A DNA stretch of 64,000 nt from Novosphingobium sp. PC22D (GCF_002556635.1 NZ_MWMO01000006.1:62001-126000), one strand, 5' to 3'; shown: positions 16,810 through 26,250, numbered from the stretch's first letter. The notes: generated by a model from the sequence alone, not told the origin. Program-made: numbers and translations.

Positions 16810-17493
16810 ATGAAAGCAATATTGACGATGTTGGCCACCTTTCTCGCATTAGCGACGGTTACGACCGCTCAGGCGCACGAAGGGCACAAGGACGATATGA
16901 GCGATGCCGAGATGGTGCAGATGGAGATGCACGAGGCAGATGCGATGCATGAAGAGGCGGCAGACACGATGCACGATCCCGAGAGCATGGCGCAGGCGCA
17001 CCCAACCGCAAGCGGTGTTGTCGAACGCCAGACGCCAGAACAGGCGCTGGAGGCGGCGATTGCGGAGAACCGGCTGACGTCGGCAGGGGACTTTCTTGGA
17101 CGGCTTCATCCAATCGCGGCGCACTTCCCTGTCGCTCTGCTGCTCATGGCCACCCTTGCCGAGATCCTTCTGGCGCTGCGGCCTGCGCTTGGTCTCGAGA
17201 CGACCGTGCGGTTCCTTGTTGCCGGTGGCGCGATAGGTGCCTTGGTCGCCGCATTGCTTGGCTGGTTTGCTGCGGGCTGGCGGCTTTCGGACAAGTCGCA
17301 AACGCTTGAGCTACATCGCTGGAACGGCTCGGCGATCGTGGGGGTGGCAATCCTTGCTGCCTGGTTCGCATTCCGCACGGACCGGCGATCGGGCCTTCGC
17401 GTCACGCTTGCGATCCTTGCAGTCGCCCTCGTCATCCAGGGTTATCTCGGCGGTGAGATGGTCTTCGGCCCCAACCATCTTGGTCTGGAGTAA
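16810..17493 (+). CDS. DUF2231 membrane protein with His/Met-rich periplasmic N-terminus
   Basis: 227 residues. A signal peptide (cleaved after TTAQA) precedes an acidic, Met/His-rich stretch at about 20-65 (HEGHKDDMSDAEMVQMEMHE) likely to bind metal. The C-terminal part is a DUF2231 membrane domain beginning GRLHPIAAHFPVALLL with four helices and a conserved His in helix 3 (LELHRWNGSAIVG). DUF2231 proteins are often found with cytochrome or copper genes and may bind haem through those histidines; not proven. Divergent from the cnrYXH-copAB operon and first of four co-oriented small genes. Confidence 0.75.
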   Translation: MKAILTMLATFLALATVTTAQAHEGHKDDMSDAEMVQMEMHEADAMHEEAADTMHDPESMAQAHPTASGVVERQTPEQALEAAIAENRLTSAGDFLGRLHPIAAHFPVALLLMATLAEILLALRPALGLETTVRFLVAGGAIGALVAALLGWFAAGWRLSDKSQTLELHRWNGSAIVGVAILAAWFAFRTDRRSGLRVTLAILAVALVIQGYLGGEMVFGPNHLGLE

Positions 17494-17498
17494 ACTCG

Positions 17499-17897
17499 AT
17501 GCGAAAATTCACTGTGACCCGCGCGGCTTTCTTCGGGCTGATGCCGGCAGCGGCCCTTTCGCTCGCGGGATGTGATAAGAAGCCGGAGGAAGCATCGCAG
17601 GACATGCCCGCTCCAGCGCTCTCGGAATCTGCATCGCCCGAGAATGAGGCGGTCGCACAGAGTGCGCAGCCCAGCGGACCTGAACTGTCCGAGAAGGCGG
17701 CGACTGACGTCCCTTTGCGAACGCAGGTCGAGGCCAGACCTGGCCGAAACAGCGGTGCGCCGGAAGACGATGCAGGCTCAGTACCAAAAGCAACCCAGCC
17801 ACCTGCGCCGCACGAGCCACAGCCAGTCGATCCGCACGCAGGCCACGATATGTCGACCATGTCCAATCACGCGATGGAAGGAAGGGAACACAAATGA
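17499..17897 (+). CDS. Small lipoprotein, copper-island associated
   Basis: 132 residues. A lipobox LAGC places the acylated Cys at residue 25. The rest is low-complexity, rich in Pro, Ala, Glu and Ser, with a C-terminal cluster of His and Met (HAGHDMSTMSNHAMEGREHK) likely to bind copper. No domain is recognised. The start lies five bases after the DUF2231 gene, and the stop overlaps the next ATG (ATGA), so it is in the middle of a tight operon. Probably an envelope metal-buffering lipoprotein; inferred. Confidence 0.6.
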   Translation: MRKFTVTRAAFFGLMPAAALSLAGCDKKPEEASQDMPAPALSESASPENEAVAQSAQPSGPELSEKAATDVPLRTQVEARPGRNSGAPEDDAGSVPKATQPPAPHEPQPVDPHAGHDMSTMSNHAMEGREHK

Positions 17898-18361
17898 AGG
17901 GATTTGGTCCGGGAACGTCCCGTAAGGATCTGATTGCGTTGCTTGGAACCATGTTCCTTGCCGCATGCAGCGGTGCGGCGCAGGCTGCGAGCTATACCAT
18001 GTTCCGCGATCCGAGCTGCGGTTGCTGCGAGGCCTGGGCCGCACATATCCGCGAGGGATTGCATGCTGGCGTGGCGGTGCAGGACAGCGCCGACATGGGC
18101 GCGATCAAGGACCGCGAAGGCGTCCCCGACGAGCTTCGTTCGTGCCACACGATGATCGTCGATGGCTATGTCATCGAAGGCCATGTGCCAGCCGCCGATA
18201 TTGCACGCCTTCTACGTGAACGCCCCGCAGGCGTCGAGGGGCTGGCGGTCGCCGGAATGCCGCTCGGATCGCCGGGCATGGAAATGGGCGGGCGCACCCA
18301 GCCTTACCAGGTCATCGCCTTCGGCCCTTCCGGAAAGCGGGTCTTTGCCAGCTATCCCTGA
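17894..18361 (+). CDS. DUF411 metal-binding protein
   Basis: 155 residues. An N-terminal signal or lipoprotein-like segment (LLGTMFLAACSG) is followed by a DUF411 domain with its hallmark YTMFRDPSCGCCEAW (a CxCC-type metal site), the conserved SCHTM segment and VEGHVPAADIARLL. DUF411 proteins are found in copper and other metal resistance loci and are believed to bind copper in the periplasm. The start overlaps the preceding lipoprotein stop by four bases. Confidence 0.85.
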   Translation: MKGFGPGTSRKDLIALLGTMFLAACSGAAQAASYTMFRDPSCGCCEAWAAHIREGLHAGVAVQDSADMGAIKDREGVPDELRSCHTMIVDGYVIEGHVPAADIARLLRERPAGVEGLAVAGMPLGSPGMEMGGRTQPYQVIAFGPSGKRVFASYP

Positions 18362-18399
18362 GGGGACCCGCAATTGTCCCAATACCAAGGAGAATGACG

Positions 18400-18681
18400 A
18401 TGAAGACAATAGTTGCTGCAATCGGTCTGTTCGGCCTCGCGGTCACGCCGGCTCTTGCTCATGACAAGGCGCCCGAGACGCCGAAAATGTGCGAAATGAT
18501 GCACAACGGTCAGAAGATGCAGGGGATGATGATGAAGGGCAAGGACGGTAAGATGACTTGCCAAATGATGAATGGGCAACAGCAGGGCGCCGGACCAATG
18601 GACCACTCCCAGATGAATCATTCGATGATGAACCAAGGAGAGGGCGGGCAGCAGCAACATCAAGGCCATCAACCCAAGTGA
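18400..18681 (+). CDS. Met/His-rich periplasmic peptide
   Basis: 93 residues from ATG 18400, seven bases after AAGGAG (an ATG two codons earlier is too close). A signal peptide ends at ALAHD. The mature part of about 70 residues is dominated by Met, His, Gln and Lys (KMCEMMHNGQKMQGMMMK, MDHSQMNHSMMNQ) with two Cys in an internal MC...TC repeat. Such composition is typical of small copper-binding periplasmic proteins. It is the last gene of the DUF2231-lipoprotein-DUF411 group. Confidence 0.7.
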   Translation: MKTIVAAIGLFGLAVTPALAHDKAPETPKMCEMMHNGQKMQGMMMKGKDGKMTCQMMNGQQQGAGPMDHSQMNHSMMNQGEGGQQQHQGHQPK

Positions 18682-18692
18682 ACGAACTATGT

Positions 18693-18724
18693 GCCGGCAG
18701 CTCCGCCAAATTGGGGTTGCCGGC
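18693..18724. terminator. Hairpin between convergent genes
   Basis: GCCGGCA at 18693-18699 pairs with TGCCGGC at 18718-18724 across an 18-base loop. It sits in the 44-base gap between the Met-rich peptide gene and the convergent csoR stop, the place expected for a bidirectional terminator, although there is no long T-run. Confidence 0.45.
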
Positions 18725-18725
18725 C

Positions 18726-18998
18726 TCAGCGCCCCATCTTCTCGAACAAGGCGATTAACTCAGACAGTTTCTCGGACTGTTCCGCCTTGTCTTGCGAGGT
18801 TATGACCTCTTCCACGCAGGTCTTCGCATGGATGTTGAGAACTTTCATCCTGGCCGCTCGCAAGGCTGCTTCCATTGCTGCAAGCTGCTGGAGGATGTCG
18901 ATACAGTACCTCTCATCTTGCATCATCCGGATGATACCGCGCGCCTGACCTTCGATCCGGCGCATCCGGGCAATTTCTCGGGCGAACTTGTTGGTCAT
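18726..18998 (-). CDS. csoR: CsoR-family Cu(I)-sensing repressor
   Basis: 90 residues, starting at ATG 18998 (MTNKFAREIARM). It is all-helical, DUF156-type. The Cu(I) ligands of M. tuberculosis CsoR (Cys36, His61, Cys65) are matched by Cys32, His57 and Cys61 with constant spacing (YCIDIL, NIHAKTC), the x-C-H-C fingerprint of copper sensors rather than RcnR or FrmR. It would release DNA on Cu(I) binding. A palindromic C-rich site 82 bases upstream (19080-19098) resembles CsoR operators, so autoregulation is likely. It faces the Met-rich peptide gene convergently. Confidence 0.85.
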   Translation of the reverse strand: MTNKFAREIARMRRIEGQARGIIRMMQDERYCIDILQQLAAMEAALRAARMKVLNIHAKTCVEEVITSQDKAEQSEKLSELIALFEKMGR

Positions 18999-19079
18999 TG
19001 TTGCTCTCGCGCCAACTTTTTTGTGAGGAGCCAAGGATTCCGGCAAAAGCTGGTTGTTGAAAACCATCTGCCTTGATAC

Positions 19080-19098
19080 TATACCCCCTATGTGTATA
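19080..19098. promoter_or_regulatory. Candidate CsoR operator
   Basis: A 19-base interrupted palindrome with TATAC and GTATA ends flanks CCCCTATGT. TACCCCC-type half-sites within palindromes are characteristic of CsoR binding sites. It lies upstream of csoR on the minus strand; no good plus-strand promoter to the RNase gene 320 bases away was seen. Confidence 0.5.
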
Positions 19099-19420
19099 TG
19101 ACAAGTGGAGAGTGGGATGATCAAGCCGGCTCACGGCAGTAGCCTTCGGTCTTGAGGCTGAGCGCACAGCGTGTTGCGATTTATCGCCTCATTGATCTTT
19201 ACGGGGATCTGCTCGTTTTGCGCGGGTGAGATTTCGCGTGCGGGCTGCCAAGAGCCTCTGACAGACAAGCTTGGGCCGGATGACCTTGCCAGGCTTCGCT
19301 ACTGGATCCGTCGACAGCGGCTCACTGGACTGCTGTCGGCTTCCTTGGTCTAACCTGGTTTTGCCCCGGAGTTCAGACCAGGCCGAGCGCACTGAACGAT
19401 TATTGACCTAGAGGATTGAT
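19099..19420. other. Intergenic stretch without a supported gene
   Basis: This stretch holds the csoR promoter side and the leader of the RNase operon. A 60-codon GTG frame at 19171-19353 lacks a Shine-Dalgarno and any recognisable feature. An imperfect hairpin (GGTCT at about 19347, AGACC at about 19377) lies 40 bases before the RNase start and could be a leader structure. The GTAA-N17-CGTC element is absent here. Confidence 0.45.
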
Positions 19421-20803
19421 ATGAATACCGCTCAAGAACCCTCGCTCAGTTTCCTTGGCGCGACAGGCACGGTCACCGGCTCACGCTATCTGATCGAGGC
19501 CAACGGTCGGCGCGTTCTTGTAGATTGCGGGCTCTTCCAAGGATACAAGCAATTAAGGCTGCGCAACTGGAATCCGTTCCCCGTTCCGCCAAAGTCAATA
19601 GACAGTGTCCTTCTCACACACGCCCATCTCGACCATTCCGGCTATCTGCCCGCGCTGGTCCGAAACGGCTTCCAGGGCCATATCCATTGCACGCCGGCCA
19701 CCGCCGAACTCTGCGGCCTCCTGCTTCCCGACAGCGGGCACCTACAGGAGGAAGAGGCCCGCTATGCAAAGCGCAAGGGCTATTCCAGGCACGCGAACCC
19801 GAAGCCACTCTATACACTCGAGGATGCCCGCGCGGCGCTGGACCATTTCCGGGAAACCGCGTTCGACAAGGTTCTTGACCTCGGAGACGGCATCTCGGCC
19901 CGCTTCATCCCCGCCGGGCACCTGCTCGGCGCGGCGCAGATCCAGGTGACCGTCGACGGGCGCACGGTGCACTTCAGCGGCGATGTCGGACGCGAAACCG
20001 ACCCGTTGATGCACGGGCCGCGGCCATATCCAGGCGCCGACATTCTCGTGACCGAATCCACATACGGCAACCGCGTTCACCCGCAGAATGATCCCGAAGC
20101 CGAACTGGCGGAGGTTATCAATCGGGTCGCACGGCGCGGCGGGGCGATCGTGATCCCCGCTTTCGCCGTGGGCCGTATCCAGGGCGTAATGCTGCAGATC
20201 GCGCAACTGCGGGAGCGGGGCGCCATTCCCTACGTGCCGGTCTATCTCAACAGCCCGATGGGCGTGGACGCGACCGCAATCTACCACAACCACCACGATG
20301 AGCATCACGTCAGCTGGGACGACTGCAAGGCCATGTTCGATCTCGCCGAACGCGTGCGCACGGTCGAGGAATCGAAGGAACTCAACCGCCGCAACGGGCC
20401 GATGATCATCATTTCCGCAAGCGGCATGCTCGCGGGCGGCCGGGTCCTCCACCATCTGGTCAGTTTCGGGTCCGATCCGAAGAACGCGATCGTACTGAGC
20501 GGGTTCCAGGCTGGTGGTACGAGGGGCGCTGTGCTCGCCAGAGGCGAGCGGCATTTGCGGCTCTTCGGGCGCGAGATCGAAATCCGCGCCGAAGTGATTC
20601 AACTTGAAGGCATCTCGGGTCATGCCGACGCCAACGAGTTGCTGGGCTGGATGGGACAGGCCAAGCCGCCGGAAATGACCTATGTCACCCATGGCGAACC
20701 CGACAGCGCCGATGCCCTACGCTTCCGCATTGACCACGAGCTCGGATGGAATGTGCGTGTACCTGAACATCTCGAGCGGGTCAGCATCCGGAAGCCGAGA
20801 TGA
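19421..20803 (+). CDS. Beta-CASP metallo-beta-lactamase-fold RNase
   Basis: 460 residues. The N-terminal MBL domain has FLGATGTVTGSRY, VDCGLFQG and the zinc motif HAHLDHSG (about 66-73), with later FSGDVGRE and the beta-CASP cap (SPMGVDATAIY, SASGMLAGGR, SGFQAGGTRG). The C-terminal ISGHADANELLGW and THGE motifs complete the active site. This is the CPSF73/YSH1-like family of RNA endonucleases and 5-prime exonucleases. ATG at 19421 follows AGAGG. The stop overlaps the start of the phosphorylase gene (ATGA), so RNA cleavage and nucleotide salvage appear to be co-expressed. Confidence 0.88.
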   Translation: MNTAQEPSLSFLGATGTVTGSRYLIEANGRRVLVDCGLFQGYKQLRLRNWNPFPVPPKSIDSVLLTHAHLDHSGYLPALVRNGFQGHIHCTPATAELCGLLLPDSGHLQEEEARYAKRKGYSRHANPKPLYTLEDARAALDHFRETAFDKVLDLGDGISARFIPAGHLLGAAQIQVTVDGRTVHFSGDVGRETDPLMHGPRPYPGADILVTESTYGNRVHPQNDPEAELAEVINRVARRGGAIVIPAFAVGRIQGVMLQIAQLRERGAIPYVPVYLNSPMGVDATAIYHNHHDEHHVSWDDCKAMFDLAERVRTVEESKELNRRNGPMIIISASGMLAGGRVLHHLVSFGSDPKNAIVLSGFQAGGTRGAVLARGERHLRLFGREIEIRAEVIQLEGISGHADANELLGWMGQAKPPEMTYVTHGEPDSADALRFRIDHELGWNVRVPEHLERVSIRKPR

Positions 20804-22311
20804 CCCTGGATGTGCACACGATTCCCCTGATCCGGGCCGGTATCGACACCTATCGTCAGCCGGTCGTCTACATGCGCGAGGATTGCCACCTGTGCCGGGC
20901 GGAGGGCTTCTCGGTTCTGACGCAGGTCGAGATAACGCTCGATCAGCGGTCAATCGTTGCCGCGCTCAATGTGGTTACTGATGCTGACTGGCTGCCGCCC
21001 GATACAGCTGCCCTCAGTGAAGCCGCCTGGACCGCGCTCAAGGCCGACGACGGCGAGTTCGTCACCTTCTCGCATCCGGAGCCGCCGGCCTCGGCTTCCG
21101 CGATCCGTTCCAAGGTCTACGGCCAGCGCCTCGATGCGGCTGGTTGTCAGGCCATCATCAACGATACGGTGGCGCACCGCCTGTCCGATCTCGATCTTGC
21201 CGCCTTCATCACGGCATGCGCCGGTGATCGGCTCGATATTGCCGAAACGATCGCCCTTACGCGGGCGATGCACGGCGCGGGCAAGACGCTTGACTGGGGT
21301 GCGGGGCTGGTCCTCGACAAGCATTGCGTAGGCGGACTGCCGGGCAACCGGACCACTCCCATTGTCGTGGCCATCCTTGCTGCCGCGGGATTTCGCATAC
21401 CCAAAACCTCGAGCCGCGCGATTACCTCGCCAGCGGGCACCGCCGACACGATGGAAGTTCTGGCGCCGGTCGCGCTCGACATCGCCGCCATGCGCCGCGT
21501 GGTCGAAAGTGAGGGTGGTTGCGTCGTCTGGGGCGGTGGCCTCGATCTCAGCCCCGCCGACGATTTGCTGATCCGGATCGAGCGGCCGCTCGATTTCGAC
21601 AGCGACGGCCAGCTCGTCGCCAGCGTGCTCTCCAAGAAAGCGGCAGCGGGTTCAACCCATGTGCTTATCGACATGCCGGTCGGACCCACGGCCAAGGTCC
21701 GAACGGAGGCGGCTGCGCGAACCCTGTCCGAGCGTCTGCATACCGTTGGCCAGGCGATCGGCCTAACGCTGCGGATCCATGTCAGTGACGGATCGGCCCC
21801 GGTGGGACGCGGTATCGGCCCGGCGCTCGAGGCACACGACCTGCTTGCGGTTCTGAGGCGTGCCCCCAATGCCCCGATGGACCTTCGCGAAAGAGCGCTG
21901 GACCTGGCGGGCGCCCTGCTTGACCTGGCGGAAGCGAACGGCGGACAGGGCCGCGAGACGGCGAGGAACTTGCTCGACAGCGGCGCTGCCGAAGCAAAAT
22001 TCCTGTCCATCTGCGAAGCGCAGGGCGGGTTTCGCCAACCGGGCAGCGCGCCTTACCACTCCATCGAAACAGCTGATGTTGGCGGCGCGGTCCGGGAGAT
22101 CGACAACCGCCGCATCGCCAAGATCGCGAAACTGGCCGGGGCTCCGGGCCGCAAGCACGCCGGTGTACGTTTACTCGCAAGGCCGGGCGATGTGATCGAT
22201 GCAGGCCAGCCGCTCTACGAGATTCACGCGGAAACGCCGGGTGAGCTTGGCTGGGCGCATGACTTTGCCCGGTCGGGGGCCTCTCCCTTCCGGATCGGAG
22301 AGGCGCCATGA
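20800..22311 (+). CDS. Thymidine phosphorylase / AMP phosphorylase-like enzyme (archaeal type)
   Basis: 503 residues, longer than E. coli DeoA (about 440) and like the archaeal AMP phosphorylases, with an extra N-terminal domain of about 85 residues. Phosphate and nucleoside-site motifs are intact: DKHCVGGLPGNRTTPIV, TSSRAITSPAGTADTMEVLA, and GRGIGPALEAHD. The family cleaves thymidine or nucleoside monophosphates with phosphate, the latter giving ribose 1,5-bisphosphate. Which reaction it performs cannot be read from sequence. ATG overlaps on both sides tie it to the RNase and to the PRPP synthase, which points to a nucleotide-recycling role (inference). Confidence 0.85.
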   Translation: MTLDVHTIPLIRAGIDTYRQPVVYMREDCHLCRAEGFSVLTQVEITLDQRSIVAALNVVTDADWLPPDTAALSEAAWTALKADDGEFVTFSHPEPPASASAIRSKVYGQRLDAAGCQAIINDTVAHRLSDLDLAAFITACAGDRLDIAETIALTRAMHGAGKTLDWGAGLVLDKHCVGGLPGNRTTPIVVAILAAAGFRIPKTSSRAITSPAGTADTMEVLAPVALDIAAMRRVVESEGGCVVWGGGLDLSPADDLLIRIERPLDFDSDGQLVASVLSKKAAAGSTHVLIDMPVGPTAKVRTEAAARTLSERLHTVGQAIGLTLRIHVSDGSAPVGRGIGPALEAHDLLAVLRRAPNAPMDLRERALDLAGALLDLAEANGGQGRETARNLLDSGAAEAKFLSICEAQGGFRQPGSAPYHSIETADVGGAVREIDNRRIAKIAKLAGAPGRKHAGVRLLARPGDVIDAGQPLYEIHAETPGELGWAHDFARSGASPFRIGEAP

Positions 22312-23243
22312 CCCATATCCTGGCCTTCCCCGGCATGATGCCCCTCGGCGAAGCCATCGCCAAACAATCCGGGGCACAGACGAGCGAGGTCGATGTCCAC
22401 CGCTTCCCGGATGGCGAGAGCCTCGTGACCTTGCCTGCCGACCTTGCAGGTAAGGATGTCGCCGTTCTCGCTACACTGCGGGAGCCCGATCCGCTTGCGT
22501 TGTCCCTGCGCTTTGCAGCAGAGACAGCCAGAGAAATGGGTGCTCGCCGCGTCGGACTGATCGCGCCCTATCTCGCCTACATGCGGCAGGACAGGCGATT
22601 TGCCGAAGGCCAGGCGGTCAGCGCTCCCTTGTTTGCCCGCTTCCTGGAGGAGAGCTTCGACTGGTTGGTGACCGCAGATCCGCATCTGCACCGGATCCAT
22701 GCACTCGAAGACCTGTTCGACATTCCGGTCCGCCGGATCGAAACCGCACCCCTGCTGGGCGAATGGATCGCCGCAAACGCACCCGATGCGGTGCTACTCG
22801 GTCCCGACAGCGAGAGCCGGCAATGGGTCGCTGAAGTCGCCCGACTGGCGGACCGGCCCTATGAAGTGCTCGAAAAGCACCGTAGCGGCGATCGCAGTGT
22901 CGAAGTCAGCGTGCCGCATAGCGAAGCGCTTCTCGACGGAACGCCCGTGATCGTCGATGACATTGCCTCATCGGGACGGACGCTGATCCAGGCAATCGAG
23001 CGACTGCTCGTAGCAGGAACTAGGCCACCGATCTGCGTCGTGATCCATGCGGTGTTTGCCGGCGATGCCCATGACGATATTCTTGCGGCGGGCGCATCAC
23101 GGGTCGTGACGACGGACTCCATACCGCATGTCAGCAATGCAATCTCGCTCGCGCAGGCGCTGGCCGACGCATGCCGCGACCTGCAAGCCCAGGAATCAAT
23201 CGATCAGTCGAGCCACAGCAAGAACGACACGGTGACGCCATGA
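22308..23243 (+). CDS. prs: Ribose-phosphate pyrophosphokinase-like (PRPP synthase)
   Basis: 311 residues. It makes PRPP from ribose 5-phosphate and ATP. Motifs visible are FPDGE near the N terminus, the flexible-loop region [11 protein letters not shown], the metal-binding [17 protein letters not shown] and the PRPP-binding loop [17 protein letters not shown]. The last differs slightly from the housekeeping consensus (DDMIDTGGT), so this is a divergent, probably non-housekeeping paralog. It overlaps the genes on both sides by four bases (ATGA), including the copper ATPase downstream. Confidence 0.85.
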   Translation: MTHILAFPGMMPLGEAIAKQSGAQTSEVDVHRFPDGESLVTLPADLAGKDVAVLATLREPDPLALSLRFAAETAREMGARRVGLIAPYLAYMRQDRRFAEGQAVSAPLFARFLEESFDWLVTADPHLHRIHALEDLFDIPVRRIETAPLLGEWIAANAPDAVLLGPDSESRQWVAEVARLADRPYEVLEKHRSGDRSVEVSVPHSEALLDGTPVIVDDIASSGRTLIQAIERLLVAGTRPPICVVIHAVFAGDAHDDILAAGASRVVTTDSIPHVSNAISLAQALADACRDLQAQESIDQSSHSKNDTVTP

Positions 23244-25609
23244 ACGACCACACCCATCACGAGCACCACGAGGCAAGCGATCACACGATCTACACTTGCC
23301 CAATGCACCCCGAAGTGCGGCAGGAGGGGCCGGGAGATTGCCCAAAGTGCGGGATGCATCTCGTGCCTGAAGGCAGCGAGCAGGCGAAGGACGGCCACGC
23401 ATGCTGTCATGGCCACCATGCCCATTCCGCAGATGCCGGGGATGGAGCCGACGACAAGCGGTACGACAAGGTGCCGGCCGGATATTCCGGAACGGTCTAC
23501 ACCTGCCCGATGCATCCGCAGGTTCGGCAAACGAAGCCCGGTTCCTGCCCGATCTGCGGCATGGGGCTGGAGCTCCAATCTGCTACGATGGCCGAAGAGG
23601 GACCCAATCCCGAACTGGTCGACTTCACGCGCCGATTCTGGATCGGCACGGCGCTGACGCTTCCGCTGCTGGTCTTCACCATGGGGCCGTACCTCGGCCT
23701 TGGCGGCGTCAGGGATATCTTCGGGGAACGCAACACACTCTGGATCGAACTGGTGCTCGGCACACCCGTCGTCCTGTGGTGCGGCTGGCCATTCCTCGTG
23801 CGCGGCTGGAATTCCTTCCGCACGATGAACCTCAACATGTTCTCGCTGATCGGCATGGGCGTCTTCGCCGCCTGGGCCTTCAGCGTCGTCGCGGTCCTGG
23901 CGCCGGGCATATTCCCCGACGGCTTCCGCGATGCCGAAGGCCATGTCGGGGTCTATTTCGAGGCGGCGGCGGTCATCGTCACGCTGGTGCTGCTGGGCCA
24001 GGTTATGGAGCTTCGCGCACGCGAGGGAACCGGCAAGGCGATCCGTGCCCTGCTCGATCTTGCGGCCAAGACCGCCCGAGTGATCCGCGAGGATGGCAGC
24101 GAAGAGGAAATCCCGCTTGAAGACGTGTTGGTCGGGGACCGGGTGCGCGTGCGGCCGGGCGACAAGGTGCCAGTCGATGGCGTCGTGACGGACGGGCGCT
24201 CGTCGGTCGATGAGAGCATGATCACGGGCGAACCCGTTCCGGTGGAGAAGGTCGCGGGCGACCCTGTGACCGGCGCCACCATCAATGGCACCGGCAGTCT
24301 GGTCATCGAAGCAACCCGTGTGGGTGCCGATACGATGCTTTCCCAGATCGTCGAGATGGTCGCCAACGCGCAGCGCTCGCGTGCGCCGATCCAGAAATAT
24401 GCCGACAAGGTTTCGGGATGGTTCGTGCCGGTGGTCATCGGCATCGCTATCCTCTCCTTCATCGGCTGGGCCTTTTGGGGTCCTGCTCCGGCGCTCTCCT
24501 ACGCGCTAATCGCCGCCGTTGCCGTCCTCATCATCGCCTGCCCCTGTGCGCTCGGGCTTGCCACGCCGATGTCGATCATGACGGCGACGGGACGCGGCGC
24601 GCAGGCAGGCGTTCTGATCAAGAACGCCGAGGCACTCGAACGGTTCGAGAAGATCGATACGCTGATGGTCGACAAGACCGGAACCTTGACCTTGGGTAAG
24701 CCGAAGCTGGTTTCCGTCCTGCCCGAGCCGGGTCACGACGAAGCCGAAGTCCTGCGCCTGGCGGCAACGCTTGAAAGGGGCTCCGAACATCCTCTGGCCG
24801 AAGCGATCGTCGCGGGCGCGGAGGAGCGCGGAGTGGCACTGGGCGAAGCAAGCGACTTCGAGGCGGTCACAGGCAAGGGCGTGAAAGGCGTGGTCGACGG
24901 CAAGCATGTCGCGCTCGGCAACCTCAAGCTCGTCACCGATCTGGGTCTCGAAGCGGCTGAACTGACAGAGAAGGCCAATGCCCACCGCGACCAGGGCGAA
25001 ACTGTGATGTTCGTGATGCTGGACGGCACCGTTGCCGGCCTCGTCAGCGTCGCCGACCCGGTAAAGGAAACCACGCCGGATGCCTTGAAGGCGCTCCATG
25101 AACTGGGCTTTCGCATCATCATGGCGACGGGCGACAACGAACGCACCGCCAGGGCGGTGGCCGCTCGGCTCGGCATCGACGAAATCCGCGCCGACGTGCT
25201 GCCCGAGGACAAGGCGCGCATCATCCAGGAGCTTCAAGCCGAAGGGCGCAAGGTCGCGATGGCCGGCGATGGCGTGAACGATGCACCAGCCCTTGCCCAG
25301 GCCGATGTCGGCATCGCCATGGGAACGGGAGCGGACGTCGCCATCGAAAGTGCAGGCATCACGCTGGTGAAGGGCAATCTCGACGGGATTGTCCGCGCGC
25401 GTAGGCTGGCCCGCGCCACCATGCGCAATATCCGCCAGAACCTGTTCTTCGCCCTGATCTACAACGCCGCCGGCGTGCCGGTGGCGGCGGGCTTGCTGTA
25501 CCCCTTCTTCGGCATCCTGATCAGCCCGATATTCGCCGCCTTTGCCATGAGCGCTTCATCGATCTCGGTCGTCACGAACGCGCTGCGCCTGAGAAGCGCG
25601 AAAATCTGA
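23240..25609 (+). CDS. copA: Cu(I)-translocating P1B-type ATPase with two CPMHP metal-binding domains
   Basis: 789 residues. Instead of HMA domains the N terminus has two short zinc-ribbon-like domains ([10 protein letters not shown]...CPKCGM at about 18-40, [10 protein letters not shown]...CPICGM at about 88-110), separated by a His-rich linker. The transporter core is complete: TGEPVPV, CPC in helix 6 (residues 434-436, IIACPCALG), phosphorylation motif DKTGTLT at about 478, SEHPLA and [10 protein letters not shown]. The CPC plus the helix-8 [15 protein letters not shown] segment indicate P1B-1 copper export from the cytoplasm. It follows prs with an ATGA overlap, so copper export is embedded in the nucleotide-recycling operon. 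Confidence 0.92.
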   Translation: MNDHTHHEHHEASDHTIYTCPMHPEVRQEGPGDCPKCGMHLVPEGSEQAKDGHACCHGHHAHSADAGDGADDKRYDKVPAGYSGTVYTCPMHPQVRQTKPGSCPICGMGLELQSATMAEEGPNPELVDFTRRFWIGTALTLPLLVFTMGPYLGLGGVRDIFGERNTLWIELVLGTPVVLWCGWPFLVRGWNSFRTMNLNMFSLIGMGVFAAWAFSVVAVLAPGIFPDGFRDAEGHVGVYFEAAAVIVTLVLLGQVMELRAREGTGKAIRALLDLAAKTARVIREDGSEEEIPLEDVLVGDRVRVRPGDKVPVDGVVTDGRSSVDESMITGEPVPVEKVAGDPVTGATINGTGSLVIEATRVGADTMLSQIVEMVANAQRSRAPIQKYADKVSGWFVPVVIGIAILSFIGWAFWGPAPALSYALIAAVAVLIIACPCALGLATPMSIMTATGRGAQAGVLIKNAEALERFEKIDTLMVDKTGTLTLGKPKLVSVLPEPGHDEAEVLRLAATLERGSEHPLAEAIVAGAEERGVALGEASDFEAVTGKGVKGVVDGKHVALGNLKLVTDLGLEAAELTEKANAHRDQGETVMFVMLDGTVAGLVSVADPVKETTPDALKALHELGFRIIMATGDNERTARAVAARLGIDEIRADVLPEDKARIIQELQAEGRKVAMAGDGVNDAPALAQADVGIAMGTGADVAIESAGITLVKGNLDGIVRARRLARATMRNIRQNLFFALIYNAAGVPVAAGLLYPFFGILISPIFAAFAMSASSISVVTNALRLRSAKI

Positions 25610-25820
25610 GTGCGTAACATGCTCCCAAGTTGCAAGAGCGAGTATCGCGCATTCTGAAGAAGTTGAAGCACGCAGGCGCGTTCCATCGAAGTTCGAGCTT
25701 ACCGTGCGGATGGTCCTGCGATGCTTTAATGAGTTTCATCCGTTGAGGCTTGAGTCTGGAGGAGAAGACAGTTGCGACACGGCTACTCTCAACGACCCCA
25801 GAAGTGATGAGGGCCATAGG

Positions 25821-25934
25821 AAGATGTCCAATGCGTGGCCGTCCTTGGGCTCCATCGCCCTGATCGTGCAGAAGATTTACGGACCTGGAGCCCACGAAGC
25901 AATTCTTGCTCTGAAAATATTCATGACAATAGGA
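25821..25934 (+). pseudogene. Relic fragment of an APC amino acid permease
   Basis: The plus-strand frame reads KMSNAWPSLGSIALIVQKIY and continues GPGAHEAILALKIFMTIG, which aligns with KMSNAWPSSGGIAMILNKAY of the permease at 10992-12410 (helix 3 region). Nothing on either side of these 38 codons resembles the rest of the permease, and no start with a Shine-Dalgarno precedes it. It is therefore a decayed fragment, in a stretch more AT-rich than its surroundings. Confidence 0.6.
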
Positions 25935-25947
25935 AAGGGTAAAAATT

Positions 25948-26052
25948 ATGAGTGGGAGATTCAAAGATAACATCAAGACTATACTGATAACGATATTATT
26001 TATAGCCGCTCTTGGCTATGCAATCCACATCGGGGTGAAGCTCTTTGGCTAA
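25948..26052 (+). CDS. 34-residue single-helix membrane peptide
   Basis: ATG at 25948 follows GGAAAGGG by about six bases. The product is a basic N terminus (MSGRFKDNIK) followed by one hydrophobic helix (TILITILFIAALGYAIHIGV) and KLFG. It has the size and shape of small inner-membrane regulatory peptides. The local DNA is unusually AT-rich for the window. No relative is recognised; the good Shine-Dalgarno and perfect TM composition are the only support. Confidence 0.45.
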   Translation: MSGRFKDNIKTILITILFIAALGYAIHIGVKLFG

Positions 26053-26250
26053 GTTTATTTGGCTCGCGACTTTGCGCATGGGCTGGGAGGTTGCGCCCGC
26101 CCAAGGTCTTCGAAGCGCCGGCACACTGCATGGGCAGCGAACCCGGGCATTGCCCACGGCTTGGTGAAGGACACAATTACGTAACCGCCCCTAATGCCCG
26201 CCGCTCCGGTCACAGCCAAAAGAACATTCTGGCAATCGAGAGAAAGACTC

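Noticed and set aside
19171..19353. 60-codon frame between csoR and the RNase gene
   Set aside because: GTG start without ribosome site; weak signal-like start but no other support.
26181..26205. GTAAC-N16-CGCT before the receiver gene
   Set aside because: Right spacing but the second half is CGCT rather than CGTC; kept out of the count of regulon elements.
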